A stretch of DNA of 64,000 nucleotides from Talinum fruticosum (Eukaryota > Streptophyta > Magnoliopsida > Caryophyllales > Talinaceae), in contig JAITYX010000046.1 in the NCBI GenBank assembly GCA_021018815.1, forward strand, positions 4,963,501 through 5,027,500, written 5' to 3'. This document shows, in pieces, positions 22,080-33,429 of this stretch; the first letter of the stretch is position 1, and every line of letters begins with the position of its first letter. The notes under the pieces were generated by a model that saw only the letters and a program-made list of their open reading frames with translations, was not told the origin of the DNA and did not search any database. The translations under genes and the position numbers were made by a program.

Positions 22080-23526
22080 CGAAGGTTTGCTCTTGTAGAG
22101 GTTAAGTCACCTCCGAGGTAAATAGGGCGATAAAAGATTTTGCGGATTAACAAAGTAAACTACACAACAAAGACATAGAAAGCGAGTTCCGAGTGTAGAG
22201 TGGACTTAGAAGTAGATAAGATATAGAAATTACGTAGAAACCCTTCTAGGGCGGAAAAGCATGGGCAAGTGCTAATCTAAGCACTAAGTCAAATCCACTA
22301 TTTTGAATCCACAAACTACAAGGACTGACCCCTTACATAATTGCTCATTTAGAAAATTCAATTACAAGTTTTTCTAGACCTAGAAATTCCCTTATCCGAT
22401 CTAGTACTTCCTAATTGAGCTAACATTTATAGCTAAGGACAACTAAAATGAATTAACCCTTACAACTTAGTCAAGGGACTTAACAGAGAATTGAAAATGT
22501 TAGAGTGATTATAAGACTTTTCTCTTTACAACTCGGAATGTAAGAATTTAAGAAGTAGAGTTGTAAAAGCTATAAGATTGAGAGAGTATGCACTCGAGTA
22601 AGTGATTAGCAATGTGTTCATCAATCCGTAAATCTTATAGGAAGGCTTCTAGTTATACTCAGCAGGGCAGGGTAGTCTGTTGAGACTGGTTGAGGATTTG
22701 TGAGCTTCATTAGCCATTGTAACGGCTAATTTGAGTCACTCGAAAAGGAGCTATTGCAAAATGAACGTTATGCTTTGATCCTTGGCTCGAAAAGTAGTCC
22801 ATCCCACTGGTTGTGACTGATATCTTGGGTGGAAACAAGCTGTTAGACTCAAAGTTAAAGTTTACCGGATTTGATAACAAACAACCCTAACATGGTGTTT
22901 AAGCCTTGTCTAGAAAAGGTGTTCTTCTATCTGCTGGCGTTTAACGGTTGGAAGCTAGTTGCTTTTGCTTTTCTAAATAGAATTAAAATACTTTGATCAA
23001 CCTGCAAAAGCAAATCAAATTGGTACTCAAAGTATAAAAATACATTGGTCCAAGATTAGGCAAAGATAATAATTAATTCATCACAATTAAGTGCTTAATT
23101 ATCTTCGGCCTGAAAGAGTGGAATTTTCTAAGTCTAATATTCAATAGGTACAAATTCCATCTTAAGTCATTCCTTTAAATGATCAAGTTATTAAGGTTGA
23201 ATAAGCAAAAATGCGTAAGCTTGATCAGGTAAATAATTTCAAACCATAAACTAACTTAGAAGAGAGAATTAATACGAGTAATTCATTTTTAGTTAGATCA
23301 TTAAGTCCGTACTCAGTATATGAAGTGTTTGTGAAATTATTCACTCATGCCAACTTGTTGAGTTATGTCCGAGTAGGTCACAAACCCAATTAAGTGCGTT
23401 CTACTCAAGAGATGGTTTCAAAGTGGGTCAAACAAGTATTGAAAACATAAAGTTGAGCTTCTTAAATACTTAGAATGACTTGGAATAAAAACCATAGAGT
23501 GATAGAGAGTTATACCCGAGTCTTCA
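22080..23526 (-). mobile_element. Solo Sirevirus LTR (TSD AAGTC)
   Basis: 1447 bp. The minus strand begins TGAAGACTCGGGTATAAC at 23526 and ends ...GCAAACCTTCG at 22080, where the terminal A is changed to G. AAGTC flanks both sides (22075-22079 and 23527-23531). Host gag sequence reads continuously once the LTR is skipped. There is no internal sequence, so this is a solo LTR. It shares the GGTATAACTCTCTATC start with element C's LTR and the solo LTR at 60499, so it belongs to that subfamily. Confidence 0.85.
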
Positions 23527-23924
23527 AAGTCTTTAAAAAATGATTTAGAAAAATTGAGACAAAGCCTAAAGTTACTTGAGACTAGTACTCAAGACAATGA
23601 GACTGAGTCCGAGTGCCTTAGAACATAGAATGAGCAATTGAAACAAAAGCCTCGCTGAGTCTCGGGAGTTAGTTTTAAAACTTACTCAAGGTAAGGAAAA
23701 CCTTGATTTACTACTCGGTTCTCAATGTGTCTCTTTTTGAAAGGAAGGACTTGCTTATAATGCTTGAACAGGAAGATAATTCCTAAAAAGTCTTTTCAAA
23801 AATTATTCCAAAATGATTAAGTTCAGAAAGGCTAAGCATGGTCCCATCATTCAATGAAGAAAGGGACGGAGCCCATACTCGACTTTTAAGAAAAAGTCTT
23901 CTCAACCTGTTTACAAAGAGAGAC

Positions 23925-25539
23925 TGAAGGTTTGCTCTTGGAGAGACTAAGTCACCCTAGAGGGGGTGAATAGGGTGATGAGGAAATTTGCTCGAGTAAT
24001 TGAAGAAAGAAGAAAAGACAGAACTCGAGGAGAGTGTGAGTCAAGAATGAACTCGGAAAAACTTGGACTCGGAATACAACAAATAAAGGAGTTAAAGTTT
24101 AAACTAAACTTTAAGTCCGTTTAAGTCTAGATTGGACTCAAAAAAGTATCAACACGTAAATTACGTGGAAACCCTCCCGGGGCGTGAAAACCACGGACGA
24201 GTGCTAGTTCAAGCACCAAGTCAAATCCACTATTTTGAATCCACAAAATACGAGTAGAATGACTCAACCACAATTGCTCCCTTAAACAATTCCTTACATG
24301 ATTTTCCTAGACTCGAAATTCCCTTATCTCGATCTATTACTTCCTAACCGAGGTAACCTTTACACTTAGGGACAACCGAGCTGAGATAACCCTTACAGCT
24401 CAGTCAAGGGACCTTACTCGAAAGTAAGAATTAGTGTTTCTAAACCGATTACAAGACCTTACAACTCGGAAAGATATTAAGTACAAAATTGGAGTTGTAA
24501 GTAGAAGATTGAGAATGAAATACAATGACTTTTGCTTAAGTGCGTGTATTGACAGTTGGTTCAGCAATCTTCAAGTCTTGAGAGTTGGCTTCTATTTATA
24601 GATGGATTAGCCGTTGTGACCATCTTCTAACTAGAAGTTCTTTGTGACCGTTGCAATGGATTTTCCGAGTCCCTCGGAAAATATCCATTGAGGTATGAAC
24701 ATTGGGCAACGGCTCTTGACTCCTTTAGAAGTCCCAATCCACTTGGTAGTGTCTAAAAAGTAGGGTGGAAATCACCGTTGAGCTTAGCGTTGTAAATTTC
24801 CATTTTAGGAAACAAACAACCTTGACACGAGTGTCTTGGCCTTGGTTAGAGGTGGAAAAAGCCTTGTCTCGCTGGTGATTTGACATTTTGAAGCCGGCTA
24901 CTTTTGTAATTCAAAAATAGGATAGCCTCGTTTAAATAACCTACAAAAGTAAATCAATTTGGTTCTCAAAGTATAAAATACTTTGGTCCAAGATTAGACA
25001 CAAATAATTATTTAATTAAGATAATTAAGTGCATAATTATCCGAGTTAGAAAGAAATGGAATTTTCTAAGTCTAATACCCATGATACTCAAATTCCATCC
25101 GAATCGGTCTAGAAGTGAATCAAGTCGGATAAAGAATAGTAGACTAGATAGACTTGATCTAGAATAAATAAAGTTCAAACAAAACATGCTGACTTAAAGA
25201 GATGAGTTAACACGGTAATTCTTAGAACACCAAGTCGGACATGAGTTTATGCACATAGTAGCAAGTGTTTGAACATGCGATATATCCGAGTATTGTTTGA
25301 GCGACTTAGAAACCGTGTGTGAAGTGGCATGCAAGAGTATGCTTTATGAGTCGATCAGAATCAAGTGAGAATATATGAGATAGATTCTGTAATACTCGAG
25401 AGAAGGTGTTATATCACTCGGAAAAGCCTTTAAAGCAAATAGAATGGCTTTTAATCAAAACCTTATGACAGATGAAGTCTTATACCTTATTCCTTGATGG
25501 AACTTAGAATGATATATATATGTAAGGTCTAAGTCTTCA
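23925..25539 (-). mobile_element. Sirevirus LTR, minus strand, inside A' gag
   Basis: The minus strand starts TGAAGACTTAGACC at 25539 and ends ...GCAAACCTTCA at 23925 (1615 bp). Inside are the TATA region (TTCTATTTATAGATGG near 24590) and the CACCCTAGAGGGGGTGAATAGGG end block. A' coding sequence flanks both sides. The flanking 5-mers (GAGAC and AAGAG) do not match cleanly, so the duplication is eroded or the edge is off by a few bases. It is closest to the LTRs of B and of 25898. Confidence 0.75.
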
Positions 25540-25897
25540 AAGAGGATTTCAAAAGCAAGAGACACAGACTCGGTTTCCTAAGAAGAAGACTAAGAATAAG
25601 ACCAAGCCTAAAATCTTTCAAATTAGGATTCTCAAAAGTGCTCTTCTTTAGAAAATGATCACAAGTAAGAATAGTTATTAGGTTTGTAAGAGGAAGTGAG
25701 AAGGGTTAGTTCTATCTGCTTTGCGGATCACTCAGAAACAAAGAGGTCATTGGTGCTTTGACAATGGATGCTCTTGCCACATGTCCAGTGATTTAAGACT
25801 CTTCTAAGAACTAAAAGAGATGGAATGAGGAAAGGTCACATTTGGAGATAACAGCAAAGGAAAGATTGTTGCCATTAGTAGAGTTGGACAAGGAGAC

Positions 25898-27090
25898 TGA
25901 AGACTTAGACTCTAAATTTATAACATTCTGAGTACTATCAAGGACTCAAGTACAAACCTCATCCCTCCTAAGTTTTGATTACAAGTCATTCTAAGTTATA
26001 TAGAAACCATTGCATATGTTTTCATTCGATTCGACCGACTCGGAATACATACTCTTGTTCATCAACTCACACCGATGTTTCGAGTCACTCGGACACCACT
26101 TAGATTTATCACATGATCAAATAATCTCTCTAAGACTTTTTCTAAGTTCGACTTTATATTCCGAGGTAAAGTGAATTACAACGTTAATTCACCTTTCTAA
26201 GTCGACTTGTGTTTTCGAGAATTATTTGTCTAGATCAAGTGCTTATAGTTTGATATTTTCTTTATAACTCGATCTTTTCTAAGACTCGACTACGATGGAT
26301 TCCGAGTGTAATGAATATTAGACTCGAAAATTCCATTCCTCTAGGCCTAAGATAATTCCGCACTTAATTATCTTAATCAAATTATTATCTATGCCTAATC
26401 TTGGACAAAAGTGTTTTATACTTTGAGAAACAAAATTGTTTGTAGGTTATCTAAACGGGGTTGTCCTATTTTTGAATTACAAAAGTAATCGGCTTCAAGT
26501 CGTTAATCACCAGCAGACAAGGCTTTTCTACTTCGAAGAGGGCTCGAATCGTCGTGTCGGGATTGTCTGTTTCCAAAGCTGAAAATCTTCAACGCCAAGC
26601 TCAACGGTGGTTTCCACCTTACTTTTCGGACACCACCGGCTGATTGGAGCACCTTTAAGAGTCAAGAGCCATTGCACAACGTTCACATCTCAATAGATAT
26701 TTTCCGAGCGACTTAGAAGAACCGTTAGAACGGTCACAAAAGGACTTCTATTCGGAAGAGAGTCACAACGGCTAATCTGCTTGGTCATATATATATAGAA
26801 GCCAACTCTCAAGACTTGATGATTGCTAAGACTTGCTAGAATTATTATCAATACACATTACTTAAGACAAAGTCTTTGTATTCATATTCAATCTTCTATT
26901 TACAACTCCCAACTTGTAATTCATACTTTTTGAGTTGTAAAGTCTTGTAATCAATCACATACTCTTTCTTACTTTCTGAGTAAGGTCCCTTGACCGAGCT
27001 ATAAGGGTTAACTTAGCTTGGTTGTCCCTAGCTATAAAGGTTACCACAGTTAGGAAGTACTAGATCCGATAAGGGAACTTCGAGTTTAGA
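25898..27090 (+). mobile_element. Sirevirus LTR, plus strand, 3' end missing
   Basis: Starts TGAAGACTTAGAC at 25898, directly after protease-region sequence of A'. The LTR runs in order through a TATA box (CATATATATATAGAAGCC near 26787) and the GGAAGTACTAGATCCGATAAGGGAACTTCGAG block (27050-27083). It breaks at about 27090 into minus-strand RNase H of element C. About 280 bp of LTR end are missing. The orientation is opposite to the two LTRs just upstream. Confidence 0.78.
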
Positions 27091-27309
27091 GTGCTGAACT
27101 CGGATTGTTAGTGATGCTGATTGCACTTTGGTTGTCACACTTGATTAGGTTAGATGTGAATGTCGGACAAAGATCCTTCAAGTGTTGCTTGATCCGGAAA
27201 ATTTGAGCGGAACAAGCTCTTGCCGCAATGTACTCAGCCTCAGCAGTTGATAGAGCAACCGAGTTCTACTTCTTTAAGTGTCGGAAGATTAGTGATTGAC
27301 CCAGAAATT
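27091..27309 (-). pseudogene. RNase H C-terminal piece (element C)
   Basis: Minus-strand reading gives A-E-Y-I-A-A (near 27235) and an H-L-K-D-L-like stretch near 27180, then I-K-C-D-N-Q-S-A-I-S-I-T-N-N-P (27150-27106), the conserved middle of Copia RNase H. It stops at 27091, about a dozen codons further along than the break in element B. The rest of the domain lies beyond the nested LTR at 30531-30825. Confidence 0.78.
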
Positions 27310-30300
27310 AACATTATGAGACCCGAAATTTTAAGTAGGTTAATTAAATTAAGTAATCGACGTGTAAATTATTTTATTTAATACGAGTTCTTAGTCTTAC
27401 GCTCTTTTATAAAATTAGCGGATTATATTACTTTTTCCGATTTCCTTCTCGGACCCGATAATTAAAACCCGAGGCAACTTTTGATTTATTATTTTGACTT
27501 TTACCTTGAGATTATCCAAGAAAAAAAAAGAAAAGAAAACAGGGAAAGGATTATGCCAAGCACTCGATGAAACCACCAAAAAGGAAAGAAGGGGGACCGA
27601 ACGGAAGTAGGGAAATAGAAGAGAGAGTGAGAGACCGAGCGAGGGAGATAGAACGAGAGCAAAGACAGCGACCGGAGGCCGGCGGGCTCCACGGTGAACG
27701 GAGGTGAGGCGGCCGGTGAGCACGGGGAACGGCCGGGGCCTCGAAGGAGGGCGAAACCGAGACGAGGAAAAGGGATGCGAACGCAAGGGCCGAGAGAGGC
27801 AGCGGGAGCGCGGGGACTCGTGGCCAACAACGGCGTCGAGCACGGAGGAAGACGGCAAAACCGGGGCTGGCAGCAGGGGAAGAAGAAGGAAAGGAGGAAC
27901 TAACCCGGGAAACCGAACCTCAAGAAACCAAGCAAACGTTCAATCCCGGGGATTTGGTATTAAGAATGTGTGCTATTAAACTTTATTTTGAATATTGAGA
28001 ATGTGTGCTCTTAAACAAGTTTAGTAGTTGCTGAAAGTTGAATTAGGAGTCTTGAAGGGATTTGGTAGTTGTTTAGGCCTGAATTGGAAACCGGGAGTTC
28101 GGACAGAGTGAGATTGCTTAGGTATAGTGAGTAGTATCGAGAATCCAGTCATTTGGGGATGAGTACGTTGTGGTTTGGGTATAAATTGTGAATTTTGAGC
28201 ATATGTATTGCATAACAGACTCGGTAGTTGTTTAAGATGGAATTATGAACTTAGAATGGATTTAGGGAATTGTTAGGGCTGAATCAGGACATGAGAGGAT
28301 TTACTTGGGTTAAATAGTAGGGTTGAATTGGGAATTTTAAAGAGATTTAGTGATTACTTAAGGTTGAATAGGGAACCTGGTGATTTTGATGAAGTTAGAT
28401 TGCATAGGTTAAATGAGTAGTATTGAAGTTTCGGTTAGCCATTGAGGATGAAGGAGTTGTGACTGGGTACGAATTATGAGTTAATTAAACCTTAGAGATT
28501 TCGTGAATATACGGTATTGAGAGCTAATTGCGAATATTGGGGAATGATAATTCAAAGTATAAAGAGGAGTATGAATTCATACTGATAGATGCGAGAGCTG
28601 AGGCATGGGAATGAGAAGTGGGTGATTATCGGGTTAATTGAGTTAGAAACATATTTAATCCTCGATGTTGAACTAAACGTGAAGATGAGTGAAGCTAGCG
28701 GAATTTGAGTGGTGAGAGGTGATTAAGAGTTATATAATTGAGGATGGGCGAGCTTGTATAATAAGGTAGAGGCATAAAACGGGAGTTTGAGGTAAAGATG
28801 ACAATATGTGAGAAGTTGGCGCGGTGGAGTTAAATGGGGATTACTTGTGGTTATTGTGGCTCGGAAAAGTATTAGTTCCTAAACTAATTCGGTTTGAAAG
28901 TGAATTAAGTTAAGGGAATGGACTTTGGAATGTAGAGGAGGAACGAGAATTAGAATATCAAAGGAATATGCATCCATTTGATTTGTGGCATTGAAAACAA
29001 AATACGGGCGAGAACTACTTTATAGGAATAGGAGACTCATACTTGAGTAGAATATGGAGGAATACGAGTAGATGTAAGATACTTGCGCGAATACTTGAAT
29101 AAATGTGCTAGCTTGGAATGTTAAGTCTCGAGTATAGAGATGCTTGACACGTGAAGTGATTTGATTCTAAATAATGCTTGAAAGTTAGTTTTGAAAAGAG
29201 TTCAAATGTTTACGTAAAACAATGCTTGTGTATGATTCTCGATAAATGCTTTCTAAACTTGAAATGTGTTCTAAAAGAAGTGAAAATGATTGAAAAAGCG
29301 AATTTAGAGGGGTGCTACGTGGTGCTATGCCTTCTACGATATTAAATTGATTTGAGATTGTGGTTCAAAACCAAGTTTGATAAGTGATTGTGATCACTTC
29401 AGTTTTGAACGAATTTTGGGCTAAGGATTGTTTAGACTCGAGGAAGGAGGTGGTTGTGCATATCAGGCCACCGAGTCCTTGCGTATCGGGATGCCCATCA
29501 ACCAGAGAGGTTGATTCTTTCCTGACGAGGAAAGCAGAGCCTTCCAGGTATTTAACTAGAGATAGGTCCCGGAACTCGAGTCGGGGTCGCGCCCTTGAGA
29601 ACCATCTTGTGCTAGTTCAATCGTCTAAAGCCCCGAAAGGATTTTCGGTCTATGGCTGAAAGTATTTGAAAGAAAGTGCAAATGGTTCCACCTTGTTTAA
29701 AGTGATTCCATTCCTAAAATGATTGCAAATCATGCTTTCAAATGATTGAAGTGTTATGAGCTTTATGTTGCGAATGATTTTAAGAGATTTCATTGAAAAG
29801 TATATAGATTTGTATTATGTTACTATGCTTTCGCCGATTTCATTATTATGAGTAGTATGTATAAAGAATTTCCATTTTAAGAGTGTAAGACTTCCGGTGA
29901 ACCCGTGGTTTATTGCTCACCCCTACAAATTTCCTCCTTTTTCCTCACCCGATTACGAGTACCCATTGATATGGTTAGTCTGGAATGCTTGACATTGATG
30001 GTAATCGTGAGTTGAAGTTGGTTCATGTATTTGTCCTATTTAGCATGTTGTATATATTCGGTTACTTATGTAAATAGGAAATAATGTATAGTAAGTTGGA
30101 TGTATGTACGGAGACCCGAACTAGTAGCTCCGACAAGCCGGTAATTTCCTTTCACTTGGCAATTTCGTTCTTAAGCGATTGTAATTTAGTCTTTAGCTTA
30201 GTTTGTACCTTGAATTGTAACTCAATATGGAATTTATCATTGTGAATATACTTCGGCGTGTGGCCGTTGAACTGTGTACTCCGAGCGTGTTGCTCGTTGA

Positions 30301-30530
30301 GTTTTATTCGACTTTCATGCAAGTTTTCGGGCTTTTAGCCTATAGGTTTGGCCATATTTCAAACAGAACTCGCCAAAATTTTTGGAAAACTTCTAACCCT
30401 TGTGGAAAATTTCATTCCTTACCTTTAAGTTGAATTAAGACAGCTAAGTCAACACCTGAGTGAGCCTTGGGAGTTCCTTTGAGGAACTGTAGCGGTGTAA
30501 TACTCCTAGGGTGAATTTTGGGGTGTTACA
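27310..30530 (-). mobile_element. TGTAACACC-type long LTR (probable Ty3/gypsy solo LTR) in RNase H of C
   Basis: The minus strand starts TGTAACACCCCAAAATTC at 30530. It ends near 27310-27322 with a degraded match to the ...CCGGGTATTACA end of its relative at 40980-44143. Both are ~3.2 kb and share the order of a start block, an ACTTC..GTGAGCAATA-like middle and a GC-rich core (27540-27900 here). Flanking 5-mers AACTT (30531) and AAATT (27305) differ at one base. The frames at 27415-27858 on both strands come from the GC-rich core and I do not call them genes. Long LTRs starting TGTAACACC occur in plant chromoviruses such as Tekay/Del; that lineage call is an inference. Confidence 0.68.
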
Positions 30531-30825
30531 AACTTGCTCCTGATGGGCTCTTTTTATCAACCTTGTATCTAGCATAGTCAACATCCGAATGGCCGGTGAG
30601 GGTCGGTTCCGAGTCCTTTGAATGCCATAGACCAAGTATCCGAGTCCCCGCAAGATGTCTAAAGACTCTCTTCACCATAATGAGATGTGATTCCTTAGGA
30701 TTAGCTTGAAATCTTACACAAAGGCAAATACTACACATGATATCCGGCATACTAAATGATAGATAAAGTAGAGATCCAATCATACCTCTATAGAGTTTTT
30801 GATCTACAGACTTTACCTTTCTCAT
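30531..30825 (-). pseudogene. RNase H N-terminal piece (element C)
   Basis: A connection/RNase H segment: Y-R-G-M-I-G-S-L-L-Y-L (30790-30757), then D-I-M-C-S-I-C-L-C-V-R-F-Q-A-N-P-K-E-S-H, and G-H-S-D-V-D-Y-A-R-Y-K-V-D-K-K-S (30603-30555). The S-D-(A/V)-D-Y-A motif holds the catalytic aspartate. The frame is interrupted by the long LTR after 30531. Confidence 0.8.
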
Positions 30826-30849
30826 CGAGTCTAGTTTTAAACTCGCTAC

Positions 30850-31600
30850 TTATAGGTGTTGTTGCATGCTTCACATCTTATAGCTTGTACTTCTTCAATA
30901 ACTCCTTGGTGTACTTGGATTGCTTGGACATAGATGCCATCTTTTTCTTGCTTGATTTGCAGCCCAAGGAAGAAATTGAGTTCTTCTATCATACTCATTT
31001 GGAACTCCTATCTTATTAACTCGGAAAACACTTGGCATAGAGTTTCATTAGTAGCTTCAAAAATAATGTCATCAACATAGATTTGGATAATGAGAAAATC
31101 ATTCCCCTTGGTTTTTGTAAAAAGAGTTTTGTCAATCTGACCTCTTTTGAAATCATTTTCAAGAAATTGCTTAGTCTTTCATACCAAGATCTAGGAGCTT
31201 GTTTCGGATCATATAAAGCCTTTTGCAATTTGAAAAAATGATTTGGAAGTTGAGAGTTTTCAAATCCACGAGGTTGCTCACCATAAACTTCTTCTTGAAT
31301 ATAACCATTAAGAAATGCACACTTAACATCCATTTGATAAAGCTTGATGTTCATGCCGGATGTAAATTCTAAGAGAATTCCGATTACCTCAATCCTAACA
31401 ACAGGTGCAAAGGTTTCCCCACAATCAATTCCCTCTTCTTGGTTATATCCTTGAGCAACTAGTCCGACCATACTTCGACTACCAACCCTCCTTCATCCAG
31501 TTTATTCTTGAAAACCCATTTGGTTCCTATTATTAGGTTGTCGGAAGATCGTTTGGTCGAGTCCATACTTGGTTTCTTTCAAATTGATTAAGTTCCTCTT
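30850..31600 (-). pseudogene. Reverse transcriptase (element C)
   Basis: Minus-strand reading gives V-A-Q-G-Y-N-Q-E-E-G-I-D (31455-31420), E-T-F-A-P-V-V-R, then K-L-Y-Q-M-D-V-K-C-A-F-L-N-G (first catalytic Asp, near 31325). Next come Y-D-P-K-Q-A-P-R-S-W-Y (glycine-leucine of the usual Y-G-L-K-Q-A-P changed to D-P) and, in a shifted frame, Q-I-Y-V-D-D-I-I-F-E near 31090-31060. YVDD is kept. A frame shift near 31160 separates the palm motifs. Confidence 0.82.
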
Positions 31601-31619
31601 ACATGGCCTCTACCCATTC

Positions 31620-32900
31620 AGGTTCGATTAAGGCTTCTAGTACATTTTTAGGTTCGAGTTAATGATATGAATGCTGAAAATGCACAAAGATTTTGCAAAG
31701 AAGAACAAGTTCTTACCCCACTATTGATGTCAAAAAGTATATTCTCGGGTGGGTTACTAGATGCATATTTGAAAGTTCTACCTGTCCTTTGGTTTACCAA
31801 GTTTGTAGGTTGAATAGGTTGATCTTCAGTTGGTTACTCTTGCTGAACTATTGCATTGGCTTGTTCTTCGAGCATTCTGAGCTGGCTCTTGAATTTTTTC
31901 ATTCCGAGTGGCTTCATTCCGAGTTGGCTCAATCTAAGTTGCCTAAGTTATTTTGTTTTGACTCATTCTAAGCTTAGCTTCGGTAATATCATATTCATCT
32001 CTGTTGAGCTTGAGATCCGAGAAGGTGGATTCACTTATCCTGCCAAGGTTAATCTCATCAAAGACAACGTGGATGCTTTCTTCCACTTTGTTAGTTGTTT
32101 TGTTAAAAACTTTATAAGCTTTACTTGTGAGATGAATAACCCAAAAATATACCTTTATATGATCTTGCATCAAACTTAGTCGGATGTTCTTTACCATTGT
32201 TATGCACATAGCATTTACATCCAAATGGTTTGAAGTAGGAGATGTTGGCTTCTTTCCCTTGTACAGCTCATAGGGTGTCTTCTTCAGAATGGGTCCGATG
32301 AGGCATCCGTTGAGTGTATAGTTTGCTTGTGTTGATCTGCCTCGGCCTAGAAATAGTAAGGTAGATAATTTTCAATTATCATTGTCCCTCCTATTTCTTC
32401 AAGAGTTCTGTTCTTTCTCTTCACTACTACATTTTATTAAGGAGTTCTTGGTGCTGAGAAGTTGTACGAGATGTCCTTCTTATCACAAAAATAAGCAAAT
32501 TATAAGTAATTGAACTCCCTTCCATGGTCGGTTTGAAATCTTCGATTTCGGTCTTAGACTCCACTTGAATTTTCCTGCAGATCTTAGTGAACTCTTTGAA
32601 TGCTTCATTCTTGTTCTTTAGAAAACGCACCTAGGTAAATTGTGAATAAGCATCAACAATAACTAACACATATGATTTACCTCCTAATCTTTTCACGGGA
32701 ATTTCACCACACAAATCTATATGAACCAATTCAAGTACTTTGGATGTAGGCACGAGTTTTGAGTAGTTTGAATGCTAATCGACTTGCTTTCCTTTTGTGC
32801 ATGCTTCACAAATTTTATCTTTCTTAAATGCATAGTTAGGTAAACCCCTAACTAATCCATGAGATACAAGCTTCGATGGTATGTATGCCAATATAACATA
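31620..32900 (-). pseudogene. Integrase and linker (element C)
   Basis: The zinc-finger start W-H-C-R-L-C-Y-I-G (32910-32885) has lost the conserved G-H pair. The core includes F-L-K-N-K-N-E-A-F-K-E-F (32620-32585) and a shifted D-H-G-R-E-F equivalent near 32520. The catalytic Glu region (E-K-K-N-R-T-L-E-type) is near 32415-32395. The C-terminal part reads A-Y-K-V-F-N-K-T-T-N-K-V-E-E-S-I-H-V-V-F-D (32125-32063). A linker follows to ~31620. It is broken in several frames. Confidence 0.75.
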
Positions 32901-33310
32901 GTCTACAATGCCATGTCCATGAATCATCATTCAAAGATGCTTTCAAATATGATAAATTTTGACTAGAAACTGAAAGAGGAATGGTATAAGTGTTACTTAA
33001 CCTCAAACCTAAGAGCTTTGTCTCTTTGGTGACTGCATTAGAAATAAAGTAGTTGATCCGAGTGAATCTTATCTCTTGACCTTTGTCATAAAGCCGAGAT
33101 ATGCTCAAGAGATTGTACTTAAGCCCTTTGACAAGGTAGACTGGACTAACTGAGTTGTTTCCTTGACAAATCTTGCCAATCCCAACTATCTTGCCTTTGC
33201 TATTATCTCCAAATGTGAATTTTTCTCCCTTCATATCTTCTAACTCGGATAAGAGTTTTGAGTCTCCAAACATATGGCATGTGCAGCCACCTGTCTAAGT
33301 ACGAGTGACC
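32850..33310 (-). pseudogene. Protease / GAG-pre-integrase region (element C)
   Basis: A readable frame from 33273 gives F-G-D-S-K-L-L-S-E-L-E, then T-F-G-D-N-S-K-G-K-I-V-G-I-G and P-V-Y-L-V-K-G-L-K-Y-N-L-L (33160-33110). The protease active site should lie at about 33295-33275, but the D-S-G context is frame-shifted and not readable. The W-T-W-H of the zinc finger is at the far end. Confidence 0.75.
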
Positions 33311-33429
33311 CTTTCGTTTCGAGTTACCCGCAACATAGAAACAAACTAAACCTTCTCACTTCTTCTCACAAACCTTGTAACTATCTTTACTGTGGTCTTT
33401 CCCCGAGGAAGAGCACTTTTGGGAACCCA

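Larger units (their letters stand above)
21993..25897 (+). pseudogene. Sirevirus A' gag-protease fragment, cut by two LTR insertions
   Basis: Three plus-strand pieces form one host sequence. 21993-22079 encodes gag after the zinc knuckle (R-Y-I-F-T-L-E, equivalent to 49105 in element D). 23527-23924 continues through the coiled coil (T-Q-D-N-E-T-E-S-E-C-L region) to the end of gag. 25540-25897 holds the gag-protease junction, a stretch equivalent to D's active-site region (GGATGCTCTTGCCACATG near 25767), and T-F-G-D-N-S-K-G-K-I-V (25830-25865). It overlaps the end of A's gag but differs in sequence, so A' is a separate copy. All parts have stops and frame shifts. Confidence 0.68.

Noticed and set aside
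27415..27979. Overlapping open frames of 69-147 codons on both strands
   Set aside because: Same GC-rich core of the TGTAACACC-type LTR, in reverse. The frames are not conserved with those of the sister copy at 43200.
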